This document shows positions 7,968-16,435 of a DNA stretch of 50,831 nt, piece by piece (within the stretch, counting starts at the first letter, position 1; each line of letters starts with the position of its first letter). The position numbers and the translations under genes were made by a program. Origin of the DNA: an uncultured Pseudophaeobacter sp. Its GTDB lineage: Bacteria; Pseudomonadota; Alphaproteobacteria; Rhodobacterales; Rhodobacteraceae. The stretch is from NCBI GenBank assembly GCA_905479575.1, contig CAJQNB010000046.1, forward strand, positions 1 to 50,831, read 5' to 3'. The notes beneath the pieces are model-generated. The model ran no database searches and had not been told where the DNA came from. It saw only the letters and a program-made list of their open reading frames with translations.

Positions 7968-8969
7968 TTAAACCAAACGTCCCATGGCGACGGCAACATC
8001 GGCCATACGAACAGAGAAGCCCCATTCGTTGTCATACCAGGACAGAACCCGCACCATGCGGTCCTCGACCACGCGGGTCTGATCCGGTGCAAAGATCGAG
8101 CTCTCGGAGGAGTGGTTAAAATCAATCGACACCAGCGGCGCGGGCTCATAGCCCAGAACGCCCTTCATCGGACCGGCGGCAGCTTCCTGCATCGCGGCGT
8201 TGATCTGCTCGACGGTGACATCGCGGCTGGCGCGGAAGGTCAGATCCACAGCCGATACATTTGGCGTGGGCACCCGAATGGCAGAGCCGTCCAGACGGCC
8301 TTTCAGGTTGGGCAGAACCTCGCCCAGGGCCTTGGCAGCACCAGTGGAGGTGGGGATCATCGACATAGCCGCGGCGCGGGCGCGATAGAGATCCGAGTGG
8401 CGACGGTCCAGGGTTGGCTGATCACCGGTATAGGCGTGGATGGTGGTCATGATGCCATGTTCGATGCCAAAGGAGTCATCCAGCACCTTGGCAATGGGTG
8501 CCAGACAGTTGGTGGTGCAGGAGCCATTGGAAATCATGGTGTCAGAGGCTGTGAGCTCACTGTCGTTGACGCCAAAAACGATGGTCTTGTCGACATTTTT
8601 GCCGGGGGCCGACAGCAGCACCTTTTTGGCCCCACGCGCCAGGTGAGCCTTGGCTTTTTCACCGTCATTGAATTTGCCGGTGCATTCCAGAACCACGTCA
8701 CAGCCGGACCAGTCCAGCTCATCCATGTTGTAGGTCGAGAACATCTGCATGTCGCCGCGGCCCAGGTTCATGGTGCCTTCACCGATGGAGACCTCGCCCG
8801 GGAAGCGACCGTGCACGGAGTCGTATTTGATCAGATGGGCAGCCGTGTCCAGCGGGCCGGTTGCGTTGACTTTGATCACTTCAATGTCGTCACGGCCAGA
8901 GGCGGCAATGTGTGACAGGGTGCAGCGGCCAATACGGCCAAAACCGTTGATCCCGACTTTGATGGTCAT
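7968..8969 (-). CDS. gap: Glyceraldehyde-3-phosphate dehydrogenase, type I
   Basis: 333 residues. It interconverts glyceraldehyde 3-phosphate and 1,3-bisphosphoglycerate. GINGFGRIGR opens the Rossmann fold, SNGSCTTNC holds the nucleophile Cys151, HAYTGDQ follows, and SWYDNEWGFSVRM closes the catalytic domain. The Asp that selects NAD in many GAPDHs (after the Asn of I-N-D) is Ala here (KVNATG), and the Leu-Pro before H-x-D is Arg-Arg (DRRHSDLYRAR). Both changes recall NADP-using GapB-type enzymes. The ATG at 8969 has GGAGA 7 nt upstream; 16 codons of open frame before it are not family-like. Four operator-like motifs lie upstream, one over the likely -35 box. Confidence 0.96.
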   Translation of the reverse strand: MTIKVGINGFGRIGRCTLSHIAASGRDDIEVIKVNATGPLDTAAHLIKYDSVHGRFPGEVSIGEGTMNLGRGDMQMFSTYNMDELDWSGCDVVLECTGKFNDGEKAKAHLARGAKKVLLSAPGKNVDKTIVFGVNDSELTASDTMISNGSCTTNCLAPIAKVLDDSFGIEHGIMTTIHAYTGDQPTLDRRHSDLYRARAAAMSMIPTSTGAAKALGEVLPNLKGRLDGSAIRVPTPNVSAVDLTFRASRDVTVEQINAAMQEAAAGPMKGVLGYEPAPLVSIDFNHSSESSIFAPDQTRVVEDRMVRVLSWYDNEWGFSVRMADVAVAMGRLV

Positions 8970-9038
8970 GTGCATATCTCCAGGCGAGCAAATCTTGGTG
9001 TCGCGTATAGACGTCATTGGTTTCCTGCTAAAGGGGCA

Positions 9039-9069
9039 AATATAGCGAAAACACAGTATGTTAGCGCAA
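9039..9069 (-). promoter_or_regulatory. Candidate gap promoter
   Basis: On the minus strand TTGCGC (9064-9069) and TATATT (9039-9044) are separated by 19 nt, giving a start near 9032 and a leader of about 63 nt. The -10 box is good, while the spacing is long, as in promoters that need or resist regulator binding. The first operator-like repeat overlaps the -35 box. Confidence 0.4.
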
Positions 9070-9147
9070 AACCTGGCTGGTGGCGTTAACGGTTTTACCC
9101 GGTGGCGTTAACGGAAATCAGCGGGCGCAGATCGGTTGCGCTAACGC
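9060..9147. promoter_or_regulatory. Four-copy operator-like motif cluster between gap and the DUF808 gene
   Basis: GTTAGCGCAA (9060-9069) recurs as its exact reverse complement TTGCGCTAAC (9136-9145). Between them GGTGGCGTTAACGG occurs twice exactly (9079-9092 and 9101-9114). Aligned on a shared GTTARCGC core, site centres are 19, 22 and 33 bp apart, the last two being whole helical turns. The core resembles LacI-family operators with a central CG, such as I recall for CceR of Rhodobacter sphaeroides, a regulator of central carbon genes. The regulator itself is not in this window. Confidence 0.6.
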
Positions 9148-9211
9148 TTGTCACCCGCCACAGATAGGGTAGGTTGCAAGAAAATGTGCGGTACAGATAA
9201 GGGTTTGTGAC

Positions 9212-10183
9212 ATGAGCGGTTTGCTGGCTTTGCTGGATGATGTGGCAGCGATCGCCAAGGTGGCGGCGACCTCGGTTGACGATGTGGCGGCTGCGGCCGG
9301 CAAGGCCGGGGCCAAAACGGCGGGCGTGATTATTGATGACGCGGCGGTGACGCCAAAGTACCTGCAAGGTTTTGCCCCGGCGCGCGAATTGCCAATCATC
9401 TGGCGCATTACCCGCGGATCCCTGTTCAACAAGCTGATTCTGCTGATGCCAGTGGCGATGCTCTTGGCAAATTTTGCGCCCTGGGCGATCACGCCTTTGT
9501 TGATGCTGGGCGGTAGCTATCTGTGTTTTGAGGGCGCGGAAAAGATCTTTCACGTGCTGTTCCCCCACGCCAGCCATGAAATCGCGCAGGATATGACCAT
9601 CAAAGATCCCGGTCATCTGGAAGAGGCAAAGATCAAAGGTGCCATCAAGACCGATTTTATCCTATCGGCAGAAATCATGACCATCGCACTTGCCGCAATT
9701 GAGGCGCCAAATGTCTGGATTCAAGCGGCAACCCTTGCGGTGGTGGCCATCGGTGTGACGCTGGCGGTCTATGGGTCGGTGGCGCTGATCGTCAAGATGG
9801 ACGATGTGGGCCTGTTCCTGGCTAACAGGGCACCGACCCCCGTCGGACGTGGTCTGGGGCGTGGATTGGTGAAATTCATGCCGGTGCTGATGTGGTTGTT
9901 GTCAGTTGTGGGAACCGCCGCAATGCTTTGGGTTGGTGGATCCATCATCATCCATGGGCTGGAGGTTCTGGGCTTTGGCTGGCTCGGCCATCACATCCAC
10001 GATCTGGCCTATGCAGCAGGCCACGCGGTACCCGCAGCCTGGACCGGATTTACCGAGTGGAGCGCCAAGGCCACCATGGACGGCGTCTTTGGCGTCGCCT
10101 GGGGATTGGTGCTGATCCCGGTGGCGACCAAGGTGATCGGGCCAGTGATGGGGATGTTTGGTGGTGAGAAAGAAAGTCACTGA
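9212..10183 (+). CDS. DUF808/YedI-family inner-membrane protein
   Basis: 323 residues. The N-terminus (SGLLALLDDVAAIAKVAATS, then the DDVAAAAGKAGAKTAGVIIDDAAVTP segment) is the DUF808 signature. Several hydrophobic segments follow, near residues 70-90, 95-105, 150-165, 170-195, 215-245 and 285-305, so it is an integral membrane protein. E. coli YedI is the named relative, with no firm function. AAGGG lies 8 nt upstream of the ATG. It is transcribed away from gap and shares the intergenic operator cluster, so it may be co-regulated with central carbon metabolism. Confidence 0.88.
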   Translation: MSGLLALLDDVAAIAKVAATSVDDVAAAAGKAGAKTAGVIIDDAAVTPKYLQGFAPARELPIIWRITRGSLFNKLILLMPVAMLLANFAPWAITPLLMLGGSYLCFEGAEKIFHVLFPHASHEIAQDMTIKDPGHLEEAKIKGAIKTDFILSAEIMTIALAAIEAPNVWIQAATLAVVAIGVTLAVYGSVALIVKMDDVGLFLANRAPTPVGRGLGRGLVKFMPVLMWLLSVVGTAAMLWVGGSIIIHGLEVLGFGWLGHHIHDLAYAAGHAVPAAWTGFTEWSAKATMDGVFGVAWGLVLIPVATKVIGPVMGMFGGEKESH

Positions 10184-10320
10184 GTTCACTGCCTCACCAA
10201 GACCGAATAGTCCGCTTCGAGCCCAAATGTATCCTGCGCGGTTCTTGAATGTCCGGTCTTCCTCGCAGGGAGCCTTTTAATGTGAAGCGGATCGGTATGG
10301 GTGAGAGTGCTTGATAGCCT

Positions 10321-11514
10321 CTAGAAAACGGTAAATGCCGGAGGCCGCAAAACCTTTTCGATTTTGCGAATGGGCGTCATCTTAGTCCGCTGTAGCGCGC
10401 TTGGCAGCCGTGCGTGGTCACTGCTGTATTTTGTCAGCAAGAGTGTCTCTGCCCACGCGCCATTCGCGCGGACCAGTTGATGGTGATCAAGCAAGATGTG
10501 GTAGTATCGTGCAATTTTGCAAGACGGCCGTTCCGTTACACCGGGTAGCTGAAGAAGCTTATTGGCCGCGACGATATAGGTGGGATTGTTCTGCGGCAGA
10601 GCAATCCTGTGTTGCGGCGAGACGAGAAGCTCACGGTTCGGAACCTTCGGCCCGAGCGCATTGGGCCGAAACCGAATAGGTTTCATTTTGTGAGGGCCAT
10701 TTTTGAACTTGTAGCATCTACAAGAAATGAACCTCACCGGCTGCAGTCCGTTGTCTAGGGTTTCGACCAAATCGCCGAGACGCAACGCCTCGACGGGTGT
10801 CGGGCCTGTTGCCGTATCAATCAGGGTGCCCTTCAGAAAACACACCGGCCCCGACTGAAAGGTGAAATCCGACGCTGACTGAGACGCATAGTTCAACCAT
10901 TTGACTTGGGTCACCGAGCCGTCGGGAAGAGTGATCAGAGTCCCCCAATTTCCATCGTCACTTAAGTAAGGCTCAAGTTCGGCGTAGGTTGTAATTCCCG
11001 GGTAGTCGACGGAAAGGATATCGCCATCGGCGGCGTTGTAGTCTTCGATCGTGTCAATGCTGCTGCCCGTCGTGATGACGAAAGTATCCGCGCCAGCGAA
11101 GCCGTAGATTGTGTCATCGCCCGCGCCGCCGCGAATTTCGTTGTCGCCATCACTGCCGTAGATCAGGTCGTCACCGTCGCCCCCGTCTAGCGTGTCATTT
11201 CCCTGATTGGCATAGATCGTGTCATTGCCATCACCGCCATCAACAAAATCATCGCCATCGCCACCATGCAGGCTGTCGGCCCCCGCACCGCCCCGAATTT
11301 CATCGTCACCTGCAGCAGCATAAATCGTATCTGCGCCGTCGCCTCCATCAATAGTGTCACCGCCATCGGCAGAACCGAGGGCATCATCACCGTGTACGAC
11401 ATCATTACCGGCACCGGCGTTGATCGAATCAGCACCTTGGCCACCAGTAATCGTGTCGTTGCCGGACGTCCCGTTTAGAGTGTCGTCGCCGCTACCACCG
11501 TTGATTGTCGCCAT
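10321..11514 (-). CDS. RTX-repeat protein with C-terminal Hint domain
   Basis: 397 residues. Residues about 4-150 are hemolysin-type GGxGxDxLx nonapeptides (for example GGSGDDTLNG, GGDGADTIYA), which bind Ca2+ in a beta-roll and are typical of type I secretion substrates. From about residue 226 (VCFLKGTLIDTATGPTPVEAL, LGDLVETLDNGLQPV) it changes to a Hint (hedgehog/intein-like) domain, which in relatives ends many RTX proteins and may self-process. No N-terminal signal peptide is present, consistent with type I export. AGGA lies 8 nt before the ATG. No ABC exporter or HlyD gene is nearby, so secretion would depend on a system elsewhere. Function unknown. Confidence 0.88.
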   Translation of the reverse strand: MATINGGSGDDTLNGTSGNDTITGGQGADSINAGAGNDVVHGDDALGSADGGDTIDGGDGADTIYAAAGDDEIRGGAGADSLHGGDGDDFVDGGDGNDTIYANQGNDTLDGGDGDDLIYGSDGDNEIRGGAGDDTIYGFAGADTFVITTGSSIDTIEDYNAADGDILSVDYPGITTYAELEPYLSDDGNWGTLITLPDGSVTQVKWLNYASQSASDFTFQSGPVCFLKGTLIDTATGPTPVEALRLGDLVETLDNGLQPVRFISCRCYKFKNGPHKMKPIRFRPNALGPKVPNRELLVSPQHRIALPQNNPTYIVAANKLLQLPGVTERPSCKIARYYHILLDHHQLVRANGAWAETLLLTKYSSDHARLPSALQRTKMTPIRKIEKVLRPPAFTVF

Positions 11515-11826
11515 TGTCGTTGTCCTAGGAAATGCAGAGGCAAAGTTCGCACAAATACATTGAATTTCTCTTATTTTGCCGCTGGTGCCGCGAAATCGGG
11601 GCGTCAGGTCGGGTAGGGTGAGGTCCTAAAGCATGCGGTGATCTTGGCTTGGTTGAGAGAGTGTTTGCGGCCCTAAATCACCGATTATTGAGCGGTTCGC
11701 CAATGGCCAAAGCACGGCTTAGGCAGGGGGGAAACCACCCGACGGGGCGGATGCTTCGCTTCCTATCCTTTTGTTCAGAAACGGTAGTTTCTTGAAAACA
11801 CGGCCTGTATTGCGTCCACCTTTAAG
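11515..11826. other. Intergenic region upstream of the RTX/Hint gene
   Basis: About 310 bp with no convincing ORF on either strand. It should hold the promoter of the leftward RTX gene, but no clear -35/-10 pair was found. A short perfect inverted repeat AGAAAC-GGTA-GTTTCT is present at 11777-11792. Confidence 0.5.
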
Positions 11827-11856
11827 AAAAAAGGGCACCCAGGTAGGTGCCCTTTT
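11827..11856 (-). terminator. Rho-independent terminator of tkt
   Basis: On the minus strand GGGCACC-N6-GGTGCCC is flanked by AAAA before and TTTTTT after. It begins 23 bp past the tkt stop and is nearly symmetric, so it could also stop rightward transcription. Confidence 0.9.
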
Positions 11857-11878
11857 CTATTTCAATTATGGCTGAACT

Positions 11879-13900
11879 TTAGCCCAGCAGTTCTTTTACC
11901 TTGGCGACGGTGGCCTCGGCGGTGATGCCGAATTTTTCGAACAACTCACCAGCTGGGGCAGAGGCGCCAAAGCGGTCCATACCGATAAAGCCAGCCTTTT
12001 TGTCCTGGCCGCGTTCGCCCATCAGCCAGCGATCCCAGCCGCCGGCACGCATTGCGGCCTCGATGCCGACCCGTACCGGGCCTGCGGGCAGCACTTTGCG
12101 GCGGTAGGCTTCATCCTGGGCGGCGAACAGCTCCATGCAGGGCATGGATACAACGCGGGTGCCGATGCCTTCCGCTTCCAGCTTGGCCTTGGCTTCCATC
12201 GCCAATGACACCTCAGAGCCGGTGGCGATGAGGATCGCCTGACGCTTGCCTTCCGCTTCGGCCAGCACATAGGCGCCTTTGGAGGTGAGGTTGCTCAGCT
12301 TGTGCTCGGTCCGCAGGGTCGGCAGGTTCTGACGGGTCAGGGTCATCACCGAAGGGGTGTCCTTCTCGGTGAGGGCCACTTCCCAGGCCTCAGCCGCCTC
12401 AACCGCGTCCGCGGGGCGGAACACATAGGTGTTTGGTGTGGCGCGGCAGATTGCCAGATGCTCAACCGGCTGGTGGGTTGGGCCATCTTCGCCAACGCCG
12501 ATGCTGTCGTGGGTCATCACAAACACTGTCGGGATCTTGGACAGCGCCGCCAGACGCATGGCGGGGCGAGCATAGTCGGTGAAGCAGAAGAAGGTGCCGC
12601 CATAAGCGCGGATACCGCCGTGCAGCACCATGCCGTTCATTGCGGCGGCCATGCCGTGCTCGCGGATGCCCCAATAGACATAGCGACCCTTGCGGTTATC
12701 GGTGTCAAAGACGCCCAGATCGCCGGTTTTGGTATTGTTGGATCCGGTCAGATCAGCCGAGCCACCAACGGTTTCGTGCATGATCGGGTTGATCACTTCC
12801 AGCGCCATTTCAGAGGCCTTGCGTGTGGCAACCTTTGGCTGCTGTTCCGACACCTGCTTTTTCAGCGCCTTGATGGTGGCCGACAGCTTCTTGGGGGCGT
12901 CCAGCGCATAGGCGCGGTTGAACCGGTCCTGTTTCTGCTGCGACACCTCGGCAAAGCGGGCGTCCCAAGCGGCACGTTCTGTCGCGCCACGGGCGCCGAT
13001 GGCTTCCCATTGGGATTTGATATCAGCAGGAACCTCAAACGGGCCGGTTGTCCAGCCATAGGCCGCCTTGGCGGCAGCCATCTGATCGGCGTCGGTGAGC
13101 GCGCCGTGGCCCTTGGAGGTATCCTGTGCCGCATGGCCCAGGGCGATATGGGTTTTGCAGGCGATCATCGAAGGTTTCTTCGATTTCTTCGCCGCTGTCA
13201 GCGCCTCGTCGATGGCAACAGGGTCATGGCCGTCGATCTCGATCACCTGCCAGCCAGAGGCGCGGAAGCGCTGCACCTGGTTGGTGCGATCCGACAGCTC
13301 AACCGTGCCGTCGATGGTGATGTTGTTGTTGTCCCACAGAACAATCAGCTTACCCAGCGAATGACGGCCAGCCAGGCCGATGGCCTCTTGGCTGATGCCT
13401 TCCATCAGGCAGCCGTCGCCGGCGATGACATAGGTGTGGTGATCAACGATCTTGCGGCCATATTGGGCGCGCTGCATTTCTTCGGCCATGGCAAAGCCTA
13501 CGGCATTGGAAATACCCTGACCCAGGGGGCCAGTGGTGGTTTCAACTGCGTCGAGCAGGAAGTTTTCCGGATGGCCGGCCGTCAGCGCGCCCATCTGGCG
13601 GAAATTCTTGATCTGGTCCAGTGTCACCTGTTTGTCACCGCAGAGGTACAAAAGCGAGTAGATCAGCATCGAGCCGTGGCCGGCAGAAAGGATGAAGCGA
13701 TCACGGTCTGGCCACTGGGGGGCTGCGACATCAAATTTCAGGTGCTTTTCAAACAGCACGGTGGCGACATCGGCCATGCCGATGGGCATGCCTGTGTGGC
13801 CAGAGTTGGCGGCGGCGACGGCGTCAAGGGCGAGCGCGCGAATGGCGGCGGCCTTGTTCCAATGGTCGGGGTTGGCGGTGCGCAGGGCTGTCAGATCCAC
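11879..13900 (-). CDS. tkt: Transketolase
   Basis: 673-residue TPP enzyme that transfers two-carbon units between ketose and aldose phosphates in the pentose phosphate pathway. Visible features: [14 protein letters not shown] and [15 protein letters not shown] near the N-terminus, the TPP motif [15 protein letters not shown] with DNNNITIDG some 25 residues on, and the pyrimidine domain with [36 protein letters not shown] split across it. Length is typical. Translation starts at a GTG (13900) with AAGGA 8 nt upstream. The gene is divergent from the coiled-coil/zapA pair and ends in a strong terminator. Confidence 0.97.
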   Translation of the reverse strand: MDLTALRTANPDHWNKAAAIRALALDAVAAANSGHTGMPIGMADVATVLFEKHLKFDVAAPQWPDRDRFILSAGHGSMLIYSLLYLCGDKQVTLDQIKNFRQMGALTAGHPENFLLDAVETTTGPLGQGISNAVGFAMAEEMQRAQYGRKIVDHHTYVIAGDGCLMEGISQEAIGLAGRHSLGKLIVLWDNNNITIDGTVELSDRTNQVQRFRASGWQVIEIDGHDPVAIDEALTAAKKSKKPSMIACKTHIALGHAAQDTSKGHGALTDADQMAAAKAAYGWTTGPFEVPADIKSQWEAIGARGATERAAWDARFAEVSQQKQDRFNRAYALDAPKKLSATIKALKKQVSEQQPKVATRKASEMALEVINPIMHETVGGSADLTGSNNTKTGDLGVFDTDNRKGRYVYWGIREHGMAAAMNGMVLHGGIRAYGGTFFCFTDYARPAMRLAALSKIPTVFVMTHDSIGVGEDGPTHQPVEHLAICRATPNTYVFRPADAVEAAEAWEVALTEKDTPSVMTLTRQNLPTLRTEHKLSNLTSKGAYVLAEAEGKRQAILIATGSEVSLAMEAKAKLEAEGIGTRVVSMPCMELFAAQDEAYRRKVLPAGPVRVGIEAAMRAGGWDRWLMGERGQDKKAGFIGMDRFGASAPAGELFEKFGITAEATVAKVKELLG

Positions 13901-14177
13901 TGAAGTTTTCCTTTGGGTTACCAGGCTGGTTAGCCGCTCAATAGCAGTGACAGCCCAAAGATCAAGCTTTCTGCGCCATTCCCCGCCATGTAGGCGAAGT
14001 CATGACTGCAAGTGCTTGAAAGCAAAGAGGGGGTGTTTTACTCCTGACTTCGTTAAGCTGTTGGCAATGTGACGCGCGTAAAGCGATTCGCGCGGGCAGG
14101 TAGCGGGTGTGGCACAGGACGTCGCACAGGACACAGAGGCAGACACCAGCAGAAGTGATGAGGGGTGAGGGACAGGC

Positions 14178-14954
14178 ATGACGCAGATCGAAGAGTTGCA
14201 GGGTAGAATTCAGGCCGCCATGGCGCGGATCGGCGCCGGGGTTGAACAACTGGAACAGGCCCGCGCCAAGGCCACAGAAGACGCCCGGGTCGCTGCGGAT
14301 AATTCCGATCTGGAGCAGGCCCTGGAGGAAGAAAAAACCGCCAATTCCCAGCTTGAGGAACGGGTGAAAATCCTGCACAGCCGCCTCAAAGAGGCAGAGC
14401 AGGCTTCTCCGGCTGCCGACAATGGTGACATGGAAGCGCTGCAGGCAGAGCTGGAACTGCTCCGCAATGAGGTCGGGAATACCGATGAAAAGGATGCCTT
14501 GAAGCTGGAGATCACCCGATTGAAGGGGGAGCTGGAAAGCACAGGCAACGGTCTGGCCGCAGAAAAAGAAGCGCTGGAGACCGAACTCTCGGACTTGAAA
14601 GCAGCCAATCAACAGCTGATGTCCCAGCTTGAGCAGGGCTCTGGGGAGGCCGCCGGTGATCTGGGGGACGTGGTGGATCACGCGGCGCTTGCGGCGGAAA
14701 TGATCGCGCTGAAAGCACAGCTGGCCGAAGCCCAGGCCGCGGCAGCTGTGGTGCCCAAGGAACATGAATTTCAGGCTCAGCTGGATGAGCTGCGCCTTGC
14801 CAATGATGAACTACGCAGCACCAATGACGCCCTGCGCGCGGCCCAGGCCAATGATCAGGCGCAGGTGAATGCGGTGCTTGCCAAGCTGGAACCGCTGTTG
14901 GCCAGCGCACAAACCCTGCCAGAACAAAATCTGCCGGAAGGGGAGGAAGCCTGA
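14178..14954 (+). CDS. Coiled-coil protein co-translated with zapA
   Basis: 258 residues, strongly charged and Ala/Leu/Glu-rich. Residues about 3-125 and 140-235 are near-continuous heptads, predicted as a long coiled coil, with no membrane segment or signal peptide. I do not recognise a named family. Its stop codon overlaps the zapA start (TGATG), so the two are translationally coupled and it may be a division-related partner of ZapA; that role is inference. GAGGG lies upstream of the ATG at 14178. A GCACAGGAC 9-mer is repeated twice (14112-14120, 14124-14132) in the leader region. Confidence 0.8.
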   Translation: MTQIEELQGRIQAAMARIGAGVEQLEQARAKATEDARVAADNSDLEQALEEEKTANSQLEERVKILHSRLKEAEQASPAADNGDMEALQAELELLRNEVGNTDEKDALKLEITRLKGELESTGNGLAAEKEALETELSDLKAANQQLMSQLEQGSGEAAGDLGDVVDHAALAAEMIALKAQLAEAQAAAAVVPKEHEFQAQLDELRLANDELRSTNDALRAAQANDQAQVNAVLAKLEPLLASAQTLPEQNLPEGEEA

Positions 14955-15352
14955 TGCCAGAAGTAACCATTCATATCGGTGGACGTGGATTCGAAGTCTC
15001 CTGCCAGTTGGGCGAAGAAAGCTATCTGCATTCCGCCGCCAAGATGCTGGATGACGAAGCCCAGGTTTTGTCGGACCAGATTGGCCGCATGCCAGAGGCG
15101 CGGATGTTGTTGATGGCCGGTCTGATGCTGGCCGATAAAACCGCCGCCGTCGAGGATCGCATTAAAGAAGTTGAGGCCGAACTGGCAGAACGTGTTGCGG
15201 AACTGGAGGCGTTGAAAAACACCCCCGCCCCAGAGCCCGAGCGCATCGAGGTGCCAGTGGTGCCGCCACAAGTGCCCGAAGCCCTGGCCGAACTGGCGGC
15301 CCGCGCCGAATCTTTGGCGCAACAGATCGAAGAAAAAACCGCAGCCGAATAA
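14954..15352 (+). CDS. zapA: Cell division protein ZapA
   Basis: 132-residue FtsZ-ring-associated protein. The N-terminal 95 residues match ZapA: VTIHIGGRGFEVSCQLGEE forms the beta-rich head, followed by an alpha-helical region (ARMLLMAGLMLADKTAAVED) that dimerises by coiled coil. The C-terminal 35 residues are an Ala/Glu/Pro-rich extension beyond the core family length (about 100). The start overlaps the stop of the preceding coiled-coil gene by one base. A strong bidirectional terminator follows about 100 bp after the stop. Confidence 0.9.
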   Translation: MPEVTIHIGGRGFEVSCQLGEESYLHSAAKMLDDEAQVLSDQIGRMPEARMLLMAGLMLADKTAAVEDRIKEVEAELAERVAELEALKNTPAPEPERIEVPVVPPQVPEALAELAARAESLAQQIEEKTAAE

Positions 15353-15402
15353 ACCAGGGCTGCGTTAGGTGAACATGGGCAGCCCCCGTGAATTTGTGTG
15401 GG

Positions 15403-15434
15403 CCTGGGTGAATAGGGACCTGGGTGATTAGGGG
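15403..15434. repeat. Imperfect 16-bp tandem duplication downstream of zapA
   Basis: CCTGGGTGAATAGGGA is followed immediately by CCTGGGTGATTAGGGG (14 of 16 identical). A third degenerate copy (TTAGGTGAACATGGG) lies about 40 bp upstream. It sits in the zapA 3' region before the terminator. Confidence 0.7.
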
Positions 15435-15453
15435 AAATGTCTTGAAACCAACA

Positions 15454-15488
15454 AAAAGCCCCTTCCGGTATCTGCCGGAAGGGGCTTT
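15454..15488. terminator. Bidirectional terminator between zapA and grxD
   Basis: AAGCCCCTTCCGG pairs perfectly with CCGGAAGGGGCTT around a 6-nt loop, with A tracts on one side and T on the other, so it can serve both the rightward zapA and leftward grxD transcripts. Confidence 0.92.
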
Positions 15489-15545
15489 TCTATCTGTGCA
15501 GATCCCGGCCCTAAATAGGAACATGCGGGCCGGGTGGGTTGCCGT

Positions 15546-15908
15546 TTAGCCGTTGGCTTCGCGGATTTTGTCTGCGGCGTCTTTGTCAAAGGCGATTTCA
15601 TTGTCGGCAAACATACCGTCCAACTCACCGGACAGCGTCATCTCGGTGATGATGTCACAACCGCCGACAAACTCACCCTTGATGTAGAGCTGCGGAATGG
15701 TGGGCCAGTCGGAATATTCCTTGATACCCGAACGGATTTCTTCGTCGGCCAGCACGTTTACATCGGTGTAGTCCACGCCGATGTAGTTCAGCACGCCTGC
15801 CACGCGCGAGGAAAACCCGCACTGGGGCATGTCCTTGTTGCCCTTCATGAAGAGCACAACGTCATTGGCTTTTACGGTTTCGTCGATGCGGGTCTGTGCG
15901 TCGCTCAT
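15546..15908 (-). CDS. grxD: Monothiol glutaredoxin (Grx4/GrxD type)
   Basis: 120-residue cytosolic protein that carries [2Fe-2S] clusters, usually with a BolA partner, and delivers them to target proteins. The CGFS active-site motif (Cys30) sits in NKDMPQCGFSSRV. The glutathione-binding WPTIPQLYIKGEFVGGCDI segment is also complete. The ATG at 15908 was chosen because AAGGA lies 8 nt upstream and MSDAQTRIDETVKAND fits the family; the open frame extends 33 codons further without support. It is the last gene of the bolA cluster, matching the known BolA-Grx4 partnership. Confidence 0.95.
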   Translation of the reverse strand: MSDAQTRIDETVKANDVVLFMKGNKDMPQCGFSSRVAGVLNYIGVDYTDVNVLADEEIRSGIKEYSDWPTIPQLYIKGEFVGGCDIITEMTLSGELDGMFADNEIAFDKDAADKIREANG

Positions 15909-16029
15909 CTGTCTTTTCCTTTCGGCAGTTCCGCCTGTCGCGGTCTTGTTCGATATATGGCTCGAGTGCAAAATAAATCCAGACCACCAGCACTGCCAGA
16001 GCAGCAATGACGATCAAGATTGTGCTCAC
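15862..16029 (-). CDS. Mini membrane ORF between bolA and grxD
   Basis: 55-codon ORF that starts with GTG overlapping the bolA stop (GTGA) and ends 47 bp inside grxD in another frame. Residues 2-22 (STILIVIAALAVLVVWIYFA) form a clear single membrane helix, followed by an acidic then basic soluble tail (EPYIEQDRDRR). Overlap with the bolA stop suggests translational coupling, and the ORF carries translation across the 117-bp gap to the grxD start. The long overlap with grxD is unusual, so the real product could be shorter or absent. Function unknown. Confidence 0.45.
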   Translation of the reverse strand: MSTILIVIAALAVLVVWIYFALEPYIEQDRDRRNCRKEKTDERRTDPHRRNRKSQ

Positions 16030-16262
16030 TCAGGCGCCTTTGTGGTTAGCGCAAGGGCGTGAAGCTCGCCGTTGGAGCCATCCATTTTACCCTTGAGCGC
16101 GGCATAGACCGCGCGTTGTTGCTGCACCCGGTTTTTGCCGCGAAAGCTCTCGTCAATCACCATGGCGGACATATGCACGCCGTCCTGGCCTGCGACCTGG
16201 ATGTCCGCATCCGGGAAGGTCTGGCGCAGGAGGTCTTCGATTTCTTGAGCTTGCATTGGCAT
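16026..16262 (-). CDS. bolA: BolA/IbaG-family protein
   Basis: 78-residue BolA-fold protein. MSAMVIDESFRGKNRVQQQR holds the class II KH-like turn, and the C-terminal LHALALTTKAPE carries the invariant His that can ligate a shared [2Fe-2S] cluster with a CGFS glutaredoxin, which is encoded just downstream. The ATG at 16262 has AAGGA 8 nt upstream; a second ATG two codons later is possible. The upstream open frame is not family-like. Whether it is closer to BolA or IbaG cannot be settled without alignment. Confidence 0.9.
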   Translation of the reverse strand: MPMQAQEIEDLLRQTFPDADIQVAGQDGVHMSAMVIDESFRGKNRVQQQRAVYAALKGKMDGSNGELHALALTTKAPE

Positions 16263-16380
16263 AGGGGGGATCCTTGGCTTTGGTCTTGCTTGAAACTTAG
16301 GGTGGCCGTGGGTGTAGTGCAAGCACTCAAGGTGCCTACGATCAGCACAAATGAGGCGGCGGCTGGTCGGATATACGCAC

Positions 16381-16406
16381 AAAGGCGCGCCGATATGCGC
16401 GCCTTT
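16381..16406 (-). terminator. purL terminator
   Basis: AAAGGCGCGC pairs perfectly with GCGCGCCTTT around a 6-nt loop, 30 bp past the purL stop. The trailing T run is short (TTT then G). Confidence 0.75.
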
Positions 16407-16435
16407 GAAAGGATGTAGGTCTATCGAGGGGGAGC

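Noticed and set aside
15353..15488. 6S RNA gene downstream of zapA
   Set aside because: Only 100 bp precede the terminator and no central bubble or long imperfect stem typical of 6S RNA was seen.
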